DNA of 64,000 bases. Source: Pseudoroseicyclus tamaricis (GTDB lineage Bacteria > Pseudomonadota > Alphaproteobacteria > Rhodobacterales > Rhodobacteraceae). Both the position numbers and the translations under genes were made by a program. Where the stretch lies: assembly GCF_012070395.1 (NCBI RefSeq), contig NZ_JAAFYS010000001.1:1094001-1158000 (forward strand), given 5' to 3'. Below, one piece after another: positions 56,117 through 64,000 of the stretch. Below the pieces are notes generated by a model, which made no database searches, was not told where the DNA came from, and was given only the letters and a program-made list of their open reading frames with translations. Within the stretch, counting starts at the first letter, position 1. Every line of letters begins with the position of its first letter.

Positions 56117-57555
56117 GCCTCTGGACGGCCGCCGAGGCCGCGCAGGCCACCGGCGGGCGGGCCACGAGCGACTGGCAGGCCACCGGGGTCTCCATCGACA
56201 CCCGGACGCTCCAGCCCGGCGACCTCTTCATCGCGCTCAAGGACGTCCGCGACGGCCACGATTTCGTCGCCCAGGCGCTGGAGAAGGGCGCTGCCGCCGC
56301 CCTCGTCTCCCGCGTGCCGGAGGGCGTGGCGGAGGATGCCCCGCTCCTCATCGTCGGCGACGTGCTGGACGGGCTCACCGCCCTCGGCCGCGCCGGCCGG
56401 GCGCGCAGTGGGGCGCGGGTGGTGGCGATCACCGGCTCCGTCGGCAAGACCTCCACCAAGGAGATGGTGCGTGCCGCGCTGGCGGGGCAGGGGCGGGTCC
56501 ATGCCGCCGAGGCCAGCTACAACAACCACTGGGGCGTGCCGCTGACCCTCGCCCGGATGCCACGGGAGACCGAGTTCGCCGTCCTCGAGATCGGCATGAA
56601 CCACCCCGGCGAGATCGCCCCCCTGGCGCAGCTCGCCCATCCGCATGTGGCGATGATCACCACCATCGCTGCCGCGCATCTGGAGGCGTTCGACAGCCTC
56701 GATGGCATCGCCGACGAGAAGGCCGCCATCTTCTCCGGCCTCACCGGCGACGGCACCGCCATCGTCAACGCCGCGCTCCCGCAGTCGGAGCGGATGATCC
56801 GCGCCGCCCGCGCCGCCGGCGCATGGGTCGTCACATTCGGCGCCGAGGCGCCGGCGGACTGGCGCCTCGGCCCCGTCACCGTCGCCCCTGGCGCCACGAC
56901 CGCCAAGGCGCATGGCGGCGGGCTGGACTTCCTGCTCAAGGTCTCCAGCGAGGGCGGCCACTTCGCGCTCAATGCACTCGGCGCGCTGGCCGCGGCCACC
57001 GCCCTCGGCGCCGACCTCTCCCGTGCGCTCCTCGGCCTCGCCGACTGGCGCCCGCCGGCTGGTCGCGGCACCCGGGAGGAGGTCATCCTCGACCCGGCGC
57101 GAGAGAGCGAGCGGCTCGACCTGATCGACGATTCCTTCAACGCCAACCCCACCTCGCTCTCCGCCTCCCTCTCCGTCCTCGCCGCCGCCCAGCCGCGCGA
57201 CGGTGCCGGCCGGGTGGAGAAGGGGCGCCGCGTCGCCATCCTCGGCGACATGCTGGAGCTGGGGCCCGAGGAGGTGGCGATGCACGTCGCCATGGCGGAG
57301 GATCCCTCGATGCCGGCCCTCGGCCTCATCCACTGCGTCGGCCCGCGCATGAAGGCGCTCTACGAGGCGCTCCCCTACGAGCGGCGCGGCAAGTGGGTGG
57401 AGACGGCGGAGGAGCTGATCCCCCATGTCGCCCGCCTCGTCGATGCCGGCGACGTGGTGCTGGTGAAGGGCTCCAAGGGGTCCCGGGTCTCCAAGGTCGT
57501 TGACGCAATCCGCAATCTGGGGCATCGCAGCGCGTCCCGCGACCAGGAGGCTTGA
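56113..57555 (+). CDS. murF: UDP-MurNAc-tripeptide:D-Ala-D-Ala ligase
   Basis: 480 residues. N-terminal domain with [21 protein letters not shown] motif [43 protein letters not shown] and the C-terminal [17 protein letters not shown] motif. It completes the pentapeptide precursor with D-Ala-D-Ala. GTG start overlapping murE by GTGA. Confidence 0.95.
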   Translation: MSLWTAAEAAQATGGRATSDWQATGVSIDTRTLQPGDLFIALKDVRDGHDFVAQALEKGAAAALVSRVPEGVAEDAPLLIVGDVLDGLTALGRAGRARSGARVVAITGSVGKTSTKEMVRAALAGQGRVHAAEASYNNHWGVPLTLARMPRETEFAVLEIGMNHPGEIAPLAQLAHPHVAMITTIAAAHLEAFDSLDGIADEKAAIFSGLTGDGTAIVNAALPQSERMIRAARAAGAWVVTFGAEAPADWRLGPVTVAPGATTAKAHGGGLDFLLKVSSEGGHFALNALGALAAATALGADLSRALLGLADWRPPAGRGTREEVILDPARESERLDLIDDSFNANPTSLSASLSVLAAAQPRDGAGRVEKGRRVAILGDMLELGPEEVAMHVAMAEDPSMPALGLIHCVGPRMKALYEALPYERRGKWVETAEELIPHVARLVDAGDVVLVKGSKGSRVSKVVDAIRNLGHRSASRDQEA

Positions 57556-57559
57556 TCCC

Positions 57560-58642
57560 TTGCTCTATTGGCTGACGCTGCTGTCCGACGGCGGCGATTT
57601 CTTCAACCTCTTCCGGTACATCACCTTCCGCGCCGGCGGCGCCTTCCTCACGGCGCTGGTCTTCGGCTTCCTCTTCGGCCGGCCGCTGATCGAGGTGCTG
57701 CGCCGCCGCCAGGGGCGGGGGCAGCCGATCCGCTCCGACGGGCCGGAGGGACACCTCGCCAAGGCCGGCACCCCCACGATGGGCGGTCTGCTGATCGTCG
57801 GCGCGGTGCTGACCTCGACCCTGCTCTGGGCGCAGCTGACGAACCCCTACATCCTGATGGTCCTCTTCGTGACGCTCTCCTTCGCCATCATCGGCTTCGC
57901 CGACGACTACGCGAAGGTGGCCAAGCAGAACACCAAGGGCGTGCCCGGCAAGGTGCGCCTCGGCCTCGGCATCCTCGTCGGCGCCGTCGCCGCGTGGTGG
58001 GCAATGAGCTTTCATCCCGCCGAGCTGACGGGCGAGCTGGCCTTCCCGGTCTTCCGCGAGCTGCTCATCCACCTCGGCTGGTTCTTCGTGCCCTTCGGTG
58101 CCTTCATCATCGTCGGCGCCGCCAACGCGGTGAACCTGACGGACGGGCTCGACGGGCTGGCGATCATGCCGGTGATGATCGCCGCCGCCACCTTCGGCGT
58201 CATCGCCTACGCCGTCGGGCGGACGGACTTCACCGATTACCTCGGCGTCCACTACGTGCCCGACACCGGCGAGATCATCATCTTCTGCGCCGGCCTGATC
58301 GGCGGCGGCCTCGGCTTTTTGTGGTACAACGCCCCGCCCGCCGCCGTCTTCATGGGCGACACCGGCTCGTTGGCCATGGGCGGCGCCCTCGGCGCCATCG
58401 CCGTGGCGACGAAGCACGAGATCGTCCTCGGCATCGTCGGCGGCCTCTTCGTGGTCGAGGCGCTCTCCGTCATCATCCAGGTCTTCTACTTCCGCCGCAC
58501 GGGCAAGCGGGTCTTCCTGATGGCGCCGATCCACCACCATTACGAGAAGATGGGCTGGTCGGAGCCGCAGATCGTCATCCGCTTCTGGATCGTCGCCCTG
58601 ATCCTCGCCATGATCGGCCTCGCCACCCTGAAGGTCCGTTAA
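57560..58642 (+). CDS. mraY: Phospho-MurNAc-pentapeptide transferase
   Basis: 360 residues, the standard MraY length from a TTG at 57560 with GGAGG nine bases upstream. Ten membrane segments carry the family motifs: [30 protein letters not shown] with the catalytic aspartates, [12 protein letters not shown] and the [11 protein letters not shown] histidine triad. It transfers the UDP-linked precursor onto undecaprenyl phosphate (lipid I). Confidence 0.95.
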   Translation: MLYWLTLLSDGGDFFNLFRYITFRAGGAFLTALVFGFLFGRPLIEVLRRRQGRGQPIRSDGPEGHLAKAGTPTMGGLLIVGAVLTSTLLWAQLTNPYILMVLFVTLSFAIIGFADDYAKVAKQNTKGVPGKVRLGLGILVGAVAAWWAMSFHPAELTGELAFPVFRELLIHLGWFFVPFGAFIIVGAANAVNLTDGLDGLAIMPVMIAAATFGVIAYAVGRTDFTDYLGVHYVPDTGEIIIFCAGLIGGGLGFLWYNAPPAAVFMGDTGSLAMGGALGAIAVATKHEIVLGIVGGLFVVEALSVIIQVFYFRRTGKRVFLMAPIHHHYEKMGWSEPQIVIRFWIVALILAMIGLATLKVR

Positions 58643-58682
58643 CGCCGCGCGCGCCGGCTCGAAACCCGCCCCCCTCTCGCCC

Positions 58683-58729
58683 TTTTCCAAATACCTCTCG
58701 GGGGGTCCGGGGGGCAGACAGCCCCCCGG
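58683..58729. repeat. G-run/ATTT terminator-like repeat, copy 3, inside the dcw cluster
   Basis: TTCCAAATACCTCTCGGGGG, then GGTCC and a GGGGGGC/GCCCCCC hairpin, in the orientation of copy 2. Unlike the other copies it lies between two genes of the same direction (mraY and murD). Confidence 0.65.
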
Positions 58730-58757
58730 CCTCTCCACCCATTCCGGAGGTTCGCCC

Positions 58758-60155
58758 ATGATCCCCGCCACCGGCTTCGAAGGCCAGCGCGTCGGCCTCC
58801 TCGGCCTCGGCCGGTCCGGCCGCGCCACCGCCCGCGCCCTCATCGCCGGCGGCGCCATCCCTGTCGGCTGGGACGACAGCGTCCCCGCCCGGGAGGCGGC
58901 CGTCGCCCTCGAGGGGATCGAGATCGCCGACCTCACGAAGCCCGCCAATATCGAGCCGCTGGCGACGCTCGTCACCTCCCCCGGCATCCCGCATCTCTAC
59001 CCCAGCCCGCACCCGGCGATCCGGGCGGCGTGGGAGGCGGGGGTGCCGGTCGACAACGACATCGGCCTGTTCTTCCGCGCCTTCGGCTCCTCCGCCTTCG
59101 CGGAGTTCGACCGCCCGCCGCGCGTCGTCGCCATCACCGGCTCCAACGGCAAGAGCACCACCTCGGCGCTCCTCCACCACATCCTCACCCACGCGGGCCG
59201 GCCGGCGCAGCTGGCCGGCAACATCGGCCGCGGCGTCTTCGATATCGAGCCGCCCGTCGATGGCGAGGTGATCGTGCTGGAGCTCTCCTCCTACCAGACG
59301 GAGCTGGCGCGGGCGCTGACCCCCGACATCGCCGTCTTCACCAACCTCTCCCCCGATCACCTCGACCGTCACGCTGGCCCCGGCGGCTATTTCGCCGCCA
59401 AGCGCCGGCTCTTCGCCGAGGGCGGGCCGGACCGGGCGGTGATCGGGGTGGACGAGGACGAGGGGCTCTACCTCGCCGGCCAGCTCGCCGTCGGGCCGGG
59501 GGACGACCGGGTGATCCGCGTCTCCGCAGCCCGCAAGCTGGGCGGGCCGGGATGGCTGGTCTATGCGAGGAAGGGCTTCCTGACCGAGTGGCGCAAGAGC
59601 CGGCAGATCGCCTCCATCGACCTGCGCGAGGTGCCGGGCCTGCCCGGCGCCCACAACCACCAGAACGCCTGCTGCGCCTTCGCCGCCGCGCGGGCACTGG
59701 GGTTGGGCCCGAGGGAGATCGAGGCCGCGCTGGCCAGCTACCCCGGCCTGCCGCATCGCTCCCAGCGGATCCGGGAGCGGGACGGGGTGGCGTTCGTCAA
59801 CGATTCCAAGGCGACCAACGCCGATGCCGCCGCCCACGCCCTCGCCGCCTTTCCGCGTATCCGCTGGATCTGCGGGGGGCTGGAGAAGGAGGGCGGCCTC
59901 GGCCGGCTGGAGCCGCATCTCGGCCACGTCGTGAAGGCCTATGTCATCGGCCGTGAGGCGGAGGCCTTCGCCCGCCAGCTCCCCGGCGTGGAGGCGGAGA
60001 TCTGCCGGACGATGGAGGCCGCCGTCGAGCGCGCCGCGGCGGAGGCGGCTCCGGGCGAGGTGGTGCTGCTGGCGCCGGCCGCGGCGAGCTTCGATCAGTA
60101 CGACAACTTCGAGAAGCGCGGTGACCACTTCGCGGCACTGGTGGCGGCTCTCTAG
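58758..60155 (+). CDS. murD: UDP-MurNAc-L-alanine:D-glutamate ligase
   Basis: 465 residues. N-terminal Rossmann-like [31 protein letters not shown] motif [63 protein letters not shown] and a C-terminal [19 protein letters not shown]. Adds D-Glu to UDP-MurNAc-L-Ala. GGAGG lies before the ATG. It is the last dcw gene here; ftsW, murG and others do not follow. Confidence 0.95.
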   Translation: MIPATGFEGQRVGLLGLGRSGRATARALIAGGAIPVGWDDSVPAREAAVALEGIEIADLTKPANIEPLATLVTSPGIPHLYPSPHPAIRAAWEAGVPVDNDIGLFFRAFGSSAFAEFDRPPRVVAITGSNGKSTTSALLHHILTHAGRPAQLAGNIGRGVFDIEPPVDGEVIVLELSSYQTELARALTPDIAVFTNLSPDHLDRHAGPGGYFAAKRRLFAEGGPDRAVIGVDEDEGLYLAGQLAVGPGDDRVIRVSAARKLGGPGWLVYARKGFLTEWRKSRQIASIDLREVPGLPGAHNHQNACCAFAAARALGLGPREIEAALASYPGLPHRSQRIRERDGVAFVNDSKATNADAAAHALAAFPRIRWICGGLEKEGGLGRLEPHLGHVVKAYVIGREAEAFARQLPGVEAEICRTMEAAVERAAAEAAPGEVVLLAPAAASFDQYDNFEKRGDHFAALVAAL

Positions 60156-60566
60156 GCGCCATGGGCTCCTGAAACAGGGCGGACCGGCCTGCGCCTTTGG
60201 CGCGTGCCGGGCGGGGCATGAGCGGCGAGGTCTCGTTGGGGCGAGGGGAGGAAGTGGCGGGAACCGCTGCAGCCGTCGGGTAACCATTCCCGAGGACCTG
60301 TTTATACAGGTGGGCGCCAGGTAACCGGGCCAGGACCCGGACAGAGCCAGCTCCCTCGGAGTTGCTTAAGGCCACCGGAATTGACCCGTTGCACGAGAAG
60401 AGCAGAAACCCGCCAGCGCCTCAGGTAGTCTGCCCGCGCAGGCTCGACAAGGGGGGCGATGCGCCGATCCGGGGCGGGGCGGCCTCGCCTTCGGCAATCG
60501 CCCGCCCGCCCGGATCATCCCCCGCGCCGCGACCGGGGCAGGGCGGCGAGAGAGGCCCGCACGAAG

Positions 60567-60596
60567 CGTGCACCCGGCGTGCACGGGGCGTGCACC
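60567..60596. repeat. Three GCGTGCAC direct repeats at 11-bp spacing
   Basis: GCGTGCAC at 60567-60574, 60578-60585 and 60589-60596, each containing the palindrome GTGCAC. The 11-bp period places them on the same DNA face. About 100 bases upstream of mmcB. Confidence 0.6.
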
Positions 60597-60666
60597 GGGC
60601 AGGGGCGTCGGGGCAGAGGCGCGGACCGGCCTCGGTGAAGGACGGCACGCGTTTGGCTTGACCGGT

Positions 60667-60681
60667 GTTCACCAATTGTTC
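60667..60681. promoter_or_regulatory. LexA (SOS) box upstream of mmcB
   Basis: GTTC-ACCAATT-GTTC, an exact GTTC-N7-GTTC site ending 11 bases before the mmcB ATG. mmcB is a member of the Caulobacter SOS regulon, which supports the call. Confidence 0.82.
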
Positions 60682-60692
60682 ATGTTTGGCGC

Positions 60693-61142
60693 ATGGACCT
60701 TCCCGCTCTCCAGCCCGGCCAGCTCATCGCCCGCGGCGTCTGCCGACATCTGGCGGAGCATGACTTCGTCACCGTCGAGGAGCTGGTGCCCGAGCGGGGT
60801 CTGCGCGTGGACGTGATGGCCGTGGGGCCGCGCGGAGAGATCTGGGTGATCGAGTGCAAGTCCTCCCGCGCCGATTACATGGCCGACCACAAGTGGCAGG
60901 GCTACCTGCCGTGGTGCGACCGTTTTTTCTGGGCGGTGGGGGAGGACTTCCCGGTCGACCTGCTGCCAGAGGAGACCGGCCTGATCATCGCCGACAGCTA
61001 CGACGCCGAGATCCTGCGCCTCGGGCCGGAGACGAAGCTCGCCGGCGCCCGGCGCAAAGCTCTGATGTTGACCTTCGCGCGCCACGCGGCGCGGCGTCTG
61101 CAGGCCTACCGGGACCCGGGGGTGGGGGCCTTCGTCTCCTAG
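60693..61142 (+). CDS. mmcB: MmcB family DNA repair protein
   Basis: 149 residues with a PD-(D/E)xK-type nuclease-like core: VDVMAVGPRGEIWVIECKSS gives the D and ExK, followed by DYMADHKWQGYLPWCDRFFWAV. MmcB of Caulobacter is an SOS-induced protein needed for tolerance of mitomycin-type damage. A LexA box overlaps the presumed promoter. It converges with the DUF6324 gene (seven bases apart). Confidence 0.88.
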   Translation: MDLPALQPGQLIARGVCRHLAEHDFVTVEELVPERGLRVDVMAVGPRGEIWVIECKSSRADYMADHKWQGYLPWCDRFFWAVGEDFPVDLLPEETGLIIADSYDAEILRLGPETKLAGARRKALMLTFARHAARRLQAYRDPGVGAFVS

Positions 61143-61149
61143 CGCTGGC

Positions 61150-61353
61150 CTAGCCCTTGCGCTTGCGGCTGCCGCCGTCGCGGGCGGCGCGGGCGGCCGC
61201 GCGGATCTCCTCGGCGATCTCGTCGGCCTCGTCGGGGGAGAAATCCATCGGGATCTCGGTATTTCCGGCCTCGATGAACAGCCGCACCATGCCCCGGTCG
61301 GTCGGGCCGATCTGCAGGTTCGCCTCGATGTCGCGCTCGGTGTCGATGCCCAT
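61150..61353 (-). CDS. DUF6324-like small protein
   Basis: 67 residues, MGIDTERDIEANLQIGPTDR then GMVRLFIEAGNTEIPMDF and a basic C-terminus (ARDGGSRKRKG). The pattern matches short Rhodobacterales proteins listed as DUF6324, with unknown function. Charged and soluble, no membrane segment. The ATG at 61353 is used; longer frames run into the repeat array and are not coding. Confidence 0.7.
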   Translation of the reverse strand: MGIDTERDIEANLQIGPTDRGMVRLFIEAGNTEIPMDFSPDEADEIAEEIRAAARAARDGGSRKRKG

Positions 61354-61439
61354 GGGTGTCTCCGGTCTGAAGGATGGGCGGAGATAGCGCCTCGCCGGGG
61401 CTCGATGCAAGCGGGTGGTGGGGGGCGGGGTGCCGGGGC

Positions 61440-62272
61440 TGAGCGGTGGCCCCGCCCGGTGCGCGCCAGAGGCGCAGGGCGAGCGCCTGCCCGTCCCGCG
61501 GGCTGGCGCTCTGGTGGGGCTTGGTGCCTCGCTCAGGGCGGGGAGGGGTGTTGCGGGTATAAAGCGCGCAGCGGCGCCGTAGGAGCGCCACCCCACGGGC
61601 AGGCGCTCGCCCTGCTCCTGCGGATGGTGCGCGGGTTGGAGAGGGAGAGGTGGGTTGGAAACCCACCCTACGGGTCTGGGTGTCGGGTTGTCTCGAAAGC
61701 CCTATGTGACCCGATCCAGGGTGCCCGGCCGGAGCTCTTCCCCCCGCCCGATGCGCGCCGCAGGCGCAGGGCGAGCGCCTGCCCGTCCCGGCGGGCTGGC
61801 GGTCTGGTGGGGCTTGGTGCCTCGCTCAGGGCGGGGAGGGGGGTTGCGGGCATAAAGTGCGCAGCGGGACCGGCGGAGCGCCACCCCACGGGCAGGCGCT
61901 CGACCTTCGCCTGCGGATGGTGTGCGGGGTGGAGAGGGAGAGGTGGGTTGGGAACCCCCCCCTACGGGGGAGGGCGTCGCGGTTGTCTCAAAGCCCGATG
62001 TGTCCCGATCTAGCCAGTGTGCCCGGCCGGAGCCTTTCCCTCGCCCGGTGCGCGCCAAAGGCGCAGGGCGAGCGCCTGCCCGTCCCGGCGGGCTGGCGCT
62101 CTGGTTGGGCTGGGTGCTCAGCGGGCCGCGGGGAGGGGCTTGGCTGGCATAAAGTGCGCAGCGGCGCCGTGGGAGCGCCACCCCACGGGCAGGTGCCCGC
62201 CCTGCGCCTGTGAGGGAGACGCTTGGTGGACAGGGCGGAGGTGGGTTGGAAACCCACCCTACGGGGGAGGGC
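61440..62272 (+). repeat. Three tandem MITE-like repeats (copies C1-C3)
   Basis: Units begin at GCGCGCC 61461, 61753 and 62050 (periods 292 and 297) and end with the palindrome GGTGGGTTGGAAACCCACC, near 61649 and 62240 (mutated in the middle unit at 61942). Inside each are inverted arms of about 25 bp, for C1 61470-61494 (GGCGCAGGGCGAGCGCCTGC) and 61595-61620, flanking about 100 bp with a conserved TATAAAG/CATAAAG-cGCGCAGCGG core. This accounts for nearly all of 61354-62288; frames through it are not genes. Confidence 0.85.
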
Positions 62273-62288
62273 GGGTGCCGGCCTCGGG

Positions 62289-62870
62289 CTACTTCGGGCG
62301 GGTGAGTTCGAAGGTCTCGCGGATGACGCCGTAGTCCTGGTAGCCGAGGCGGGTGAGCATGCCGAAGCGGGTGACGTCGAAGAAGCCGTCCACGAGGCAA
62401 TCCTCGCGGATGTGGACGCCGGTCACCGTGCCGATCACCATGTGGCTGCCCCCGCCCTCCAGATCCACCACCTGCGTCATCCGGCACTCCAGCGCCGCCG
62501 GCGCCCCGGCGACGCGGGCGCAGGGGATGGTCTCGCAATCCGCCTTCTCGATACCGGCGATGTCGAACTCCGAGACCGCCCGGTCATGGCTGCCGGAGGT
62601 CTTGTTCATCACGTCGCGGGCGGCATATTCCACGATGTTGCAGCAAAAGACCCGCGTCTCGAGGATGTTGGTCAGGCTGTCCTTCGTGCCGGTGGAGGCG
62701 AACATCACCTGCGGCGGCGTGTAGGCGACGGCGTTGAAGAAGGAATAGGGGGCGAGGTTGTCCACCCCCGTCTCCCCGCGCGAGGAGATCCAGCCGATCG
62801 GGCGGGGCGAGACGAGGGCGTTGAACGGATTGCGCGGCAGGCCGTGGCCGTCTTCGGGGCGGTAGAACAT
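62289..62870 (-). CDS. Flavin reductase family protein
   Basis: 193 residues. FMN-binding split-barrel of the flavin reductase/DIM6 group: NPFNALVSPRPIGWISSRGE near the start, YSFFNAVAYTPPQVMFAS, FCCNIVEYAARDVMNKT and LECRMTQVVDLEGGGSHMVIG. It probably reduces or binds FMN for an unidentified monooxygenase. GGAGGAG lies six bases before the ATG at 62870. It ends beside the repeat array. No partner monooxygenase is nearby. Confidence 0.85.
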   Translation of the reverse strand: MFYRPEDGHGLPRNPFNALVSPRPIGWISSRGETGVDNLAPYSFFNAVAYTPPQVMFASTGTKDSLTNILETRVFCCNIVEYAARDVMNKTSGSHDRAVSEFDIAGIEKADCETIPCARVAGAPAALECRMTQVVDLEGGGSHMVIGTVTGVHIREDCLVDGFFDVTRFGMLTRLGYQDYGVIRETFELTRPK

Positions 62871-63010
62871 GGCGCTCCTCCTGTGCTGAGGGGGCTGAGG
62901 GGGCGGGGCGATCCCCGCGCGGGCCACGGTGCCCGAATGGGGCCCGGGCCGGGTTTGCTACGGGGCTAGCCTCATGTAAGGGCCGGGTCCAGCCGAAAGG
63001 GAGAGGCAGG

Positions 63011-63496
63011 GTGGAGGCTTATCCGCAGGAGACGCCGGAGGACTGGTGGGAGGTGGAGGCGCTGCTCGACAGCTGCTTCGCCCCCGGCCGCACGGGCCTG
63101 TCCTCCTACCGGCTGCGCGAGGGCGTGGCGCCGGTGCCGGCGCTCTGCCGGCTCCGCCGCGACCGGACGGGCATCGTCATCGGGGCGATCCGCTGCTGGC
63201 CGGTGCGGGTGGGGGCGGCGCCGGCGCTGCTCGTCGGCCCCGTGGCGGTGCACCCGACGCGGCAGGGCGAGGGCCTCGGCGCGGCGCTGATCGGCGAGGT
63301 GGTCGAGCGGGCGCGGGACGGCGGGCACGAGCGGATGCTGCTGGTGGGGGACTGGCCCTACTACCGGCGCTTCGGCTTCGAGAAGCTCACCGGCGTCGAG
63401 ATGCCGCCGCCCACCAACCCCGAGCGGGTGCTGGGGCTGGCGCTGGTGGAGGGCGCCTGGGACGGCGTCGCGGGCGAGGTGGTGCGCGCGGCCTGA
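63011..63496 (+). CDS. GNAT family N-acetyltransferase
   Basis: 161 residues from a GTG. Acetyl-CoA-binding region LLVGPVAVHPTRQGEGLGAALIGEVVERA, with the R/Q-x-x-G-x-G/A pattern as RQGEGLGAA, then MLLVGDWPYYRRFGFEKL. Resembles the YhbS-like (COG3153) group; substrate unknown. GGGAGAGGCAGG precedes the start. Sequence 62871-63010 between this and the flavin reductase is a divergent promoter region without recognised sites. Confidence 0.85.
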   Translation: MEAYPQETPEDWWEVEALLDSCFAPGRTGLSSYRLREGVAPVPALCRLRRDRTGIVIGAIRCWPVRVGAAPALLVGPVAVHPTRQGEGLGAALIGEVVERARDGGHERMLLVGDWPYYRRFGFEKLTGVEMPPPTNPERVLGLALVEGAWDGVAGEVVRAA

Positions 63497-63565
63497 GCGG
63501 GCCGGCGCGCACGGCCGAGCTGGCAAAGCTTGCCAAAGCGCGGGACCTCCACCATTTCTATTGCC

Positions 63566-64000
63566 ATGAGTGACACGCCCACCATGCGCACGGTCAACCC
63601 CGACATCCCGCTCGACGACGCGGGGCGCGAGGAGATTGCCGAGCTGGCCCGGCGGCAGCTGGCCGCCGGCGGCATCCTGATCCGCGCCGTCAACCTCGTC
63701 GGCGGGCAGGTGGAGGACGGGCTGAAGCTGCTCCCGAAGTCCGGCCGCGCCGCGATCGAGAACGCGGCGCGCATCGGTCTGGAGCGGGCCTACCACCTCG
63801 CCCGGAGGGCCCGCGGGGCGCCGAAGGGCGATGCGCTGCACCGTGCCATCGGCACCGCCTCGGGCGCGCTCGGCGGCTTCGGCGGGCTGGGCACGGCACT
63901 GGCCGAGGTGCCGGTGGCGACGACGATCATCTTCCGCGCCGTGCAGGGTGTCGCCGAGGAATACGGCGAGGACCCGGATTCCGAGGAGGTGCGGCTGGAA
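63566..64000 (+). CDS. EcsC family protein (partial, runs off the window)
   Basis: 145 codons from ATG 63566, open to the window end. Translation begins MSDTPTMRTVNPDIPLDD and contains LARRQLAAGGILIRAVNLVG, a basic central region, then SGALGGFGGLGTALAEVPVA and TTIIFRAVQGVAEEYGEDP, the glycine-rich EcsC signature. Function of EcsC proteins outside Bacillus is unclear. A TGGCAA-AGC-TTGCCA palindrome lies near 63520 upstream. Confidence 0.8.
   Translation, partial: MSDTPTMRTVNPDIPLDDAGREEIAELARRQLAAGGILIRAVNLVGGQVEDGLKLLPKSGRAAIENAARIGLERAYHLARRARGAPKGDALHRAIGTASGALGGFGGLGTALAEVPVATTIIFRAVQGVAEEYGEDPDSEEVRLE

Larger units (their letters stand above)
60156..60692. other. Gene-free region between murD and mmcB with repeats and possible RNA structure
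   Basis: No protein gene is supported. It contains a short fragment of the MITE-like repeat end (near 60188-60220), several adjacent hairpins between 60280 and 60375 (for example ACCTG-TTTATA-CAGGT and CTCC-CTC-GGAG), and three exact GCGTGCAC units at 60567, 60578 and 60589 spaced 11 bp. A LexA box lies at its end. Confidence 0.55.

Noticed and set aside
61402-62538. Several overlapping frames with a recurring MGFQPT or MGWRS start in the repeat regions
   Set aside because: They are translations of the MITE-like repeat in various frames and end within it; no ribosome sites or domains.

Overview
The window is a very GC-rich chromosomal segment from an alphaproteobacterium, most likely a marine-type Rhodobacterales (Roseobacter/Paracoccaceae) genome. 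The evidence is the dcw gene order starting at mraZ with a terminator-bearing leader, a DUF1127 gene followed by a CCUCCUCCC-loop RNA array (the CcaF1-CcsR arrangement of Rhodobacter), GTTC-N7-GTTC LexA boxes, and a G-run/ATTT intergenic repeat that I associate with Rhodobacterales. Taxonomy is inferred, not tested.

Layout. 1-1057 (minus): end of an iron-siderophore uptake locus. 1277-14854 (plus): six translationally coupled genes glgE, treS-maltokinase, glgB, glgX, treZ, treY. Together they could run trehalose to maltose-1-phosphate to branched glucan, and glucan back to trehalose. 15175-17509: a stress-type SDR and a flavin disulfide oxidoreductase, each behind a GGAAC-N16-CGTT promoter. 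17558-25863 (minus): ku, ligD, a 1423-residue CheB-CheR-PAS-HWE kinase and a single-domain receiver. 26015-28938 (plus): a membrane glucose dehydrogenase split into two genes, sharing a divergent stress promoter with ku. 29428-34284: DUF475 protein, uronate isomerase and a MocA/aldo-keto reductase fusion. 34441-37312: bacterioferritin and its ferredoxin, a stress-promoter small membrane protein, tRNA-Gly, and a DUF2306/TetR pair with three operators. 37309-44037: pyruvate carboxylase, methionine aminopeptidase, MFS exporter and MarR regulator. 44468-48031: uvrD with a LexA box, a LysE exporter and an Lrp-type regulator. 48085-48883 (minus): DUF1127 gene plus a 14-hairpin sRNA array. 49191-60155: mrp, then mraZ, rsmH, ftsL, ftsI, murE, murF, mraY, murD. 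60693-64000: mmcB with a LexA box, DUF6324, a repeat array, a flavin reductase, a GNAT and a partial EcsC gene.

Two themes recur. The first is stress and DNA repair: matches to the alphaproteobacterial EcfG (general stress) promoter lie 30-39 nt before four start codons, a near-match reads towards ku-ligD, and two SOS boxes are present. The second is dispersed repeats: a MITE-like element (five copies or partial copies plus a fragment) and a terminator-like G-run element (three copies).

The most striking feature is the sRNA array. Fourteen hairpins of about 40 nt all present CCUCCUCCC in the loop while the stems differ. Three stems pair fully only through G-U wobbles on the minus-strand RNA, which fixes the transcribed strand. 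It belongs to the known CcsR ('cuckoo') family but is much expanded over the four RNAs known from Rhodobacter sphaeroides.
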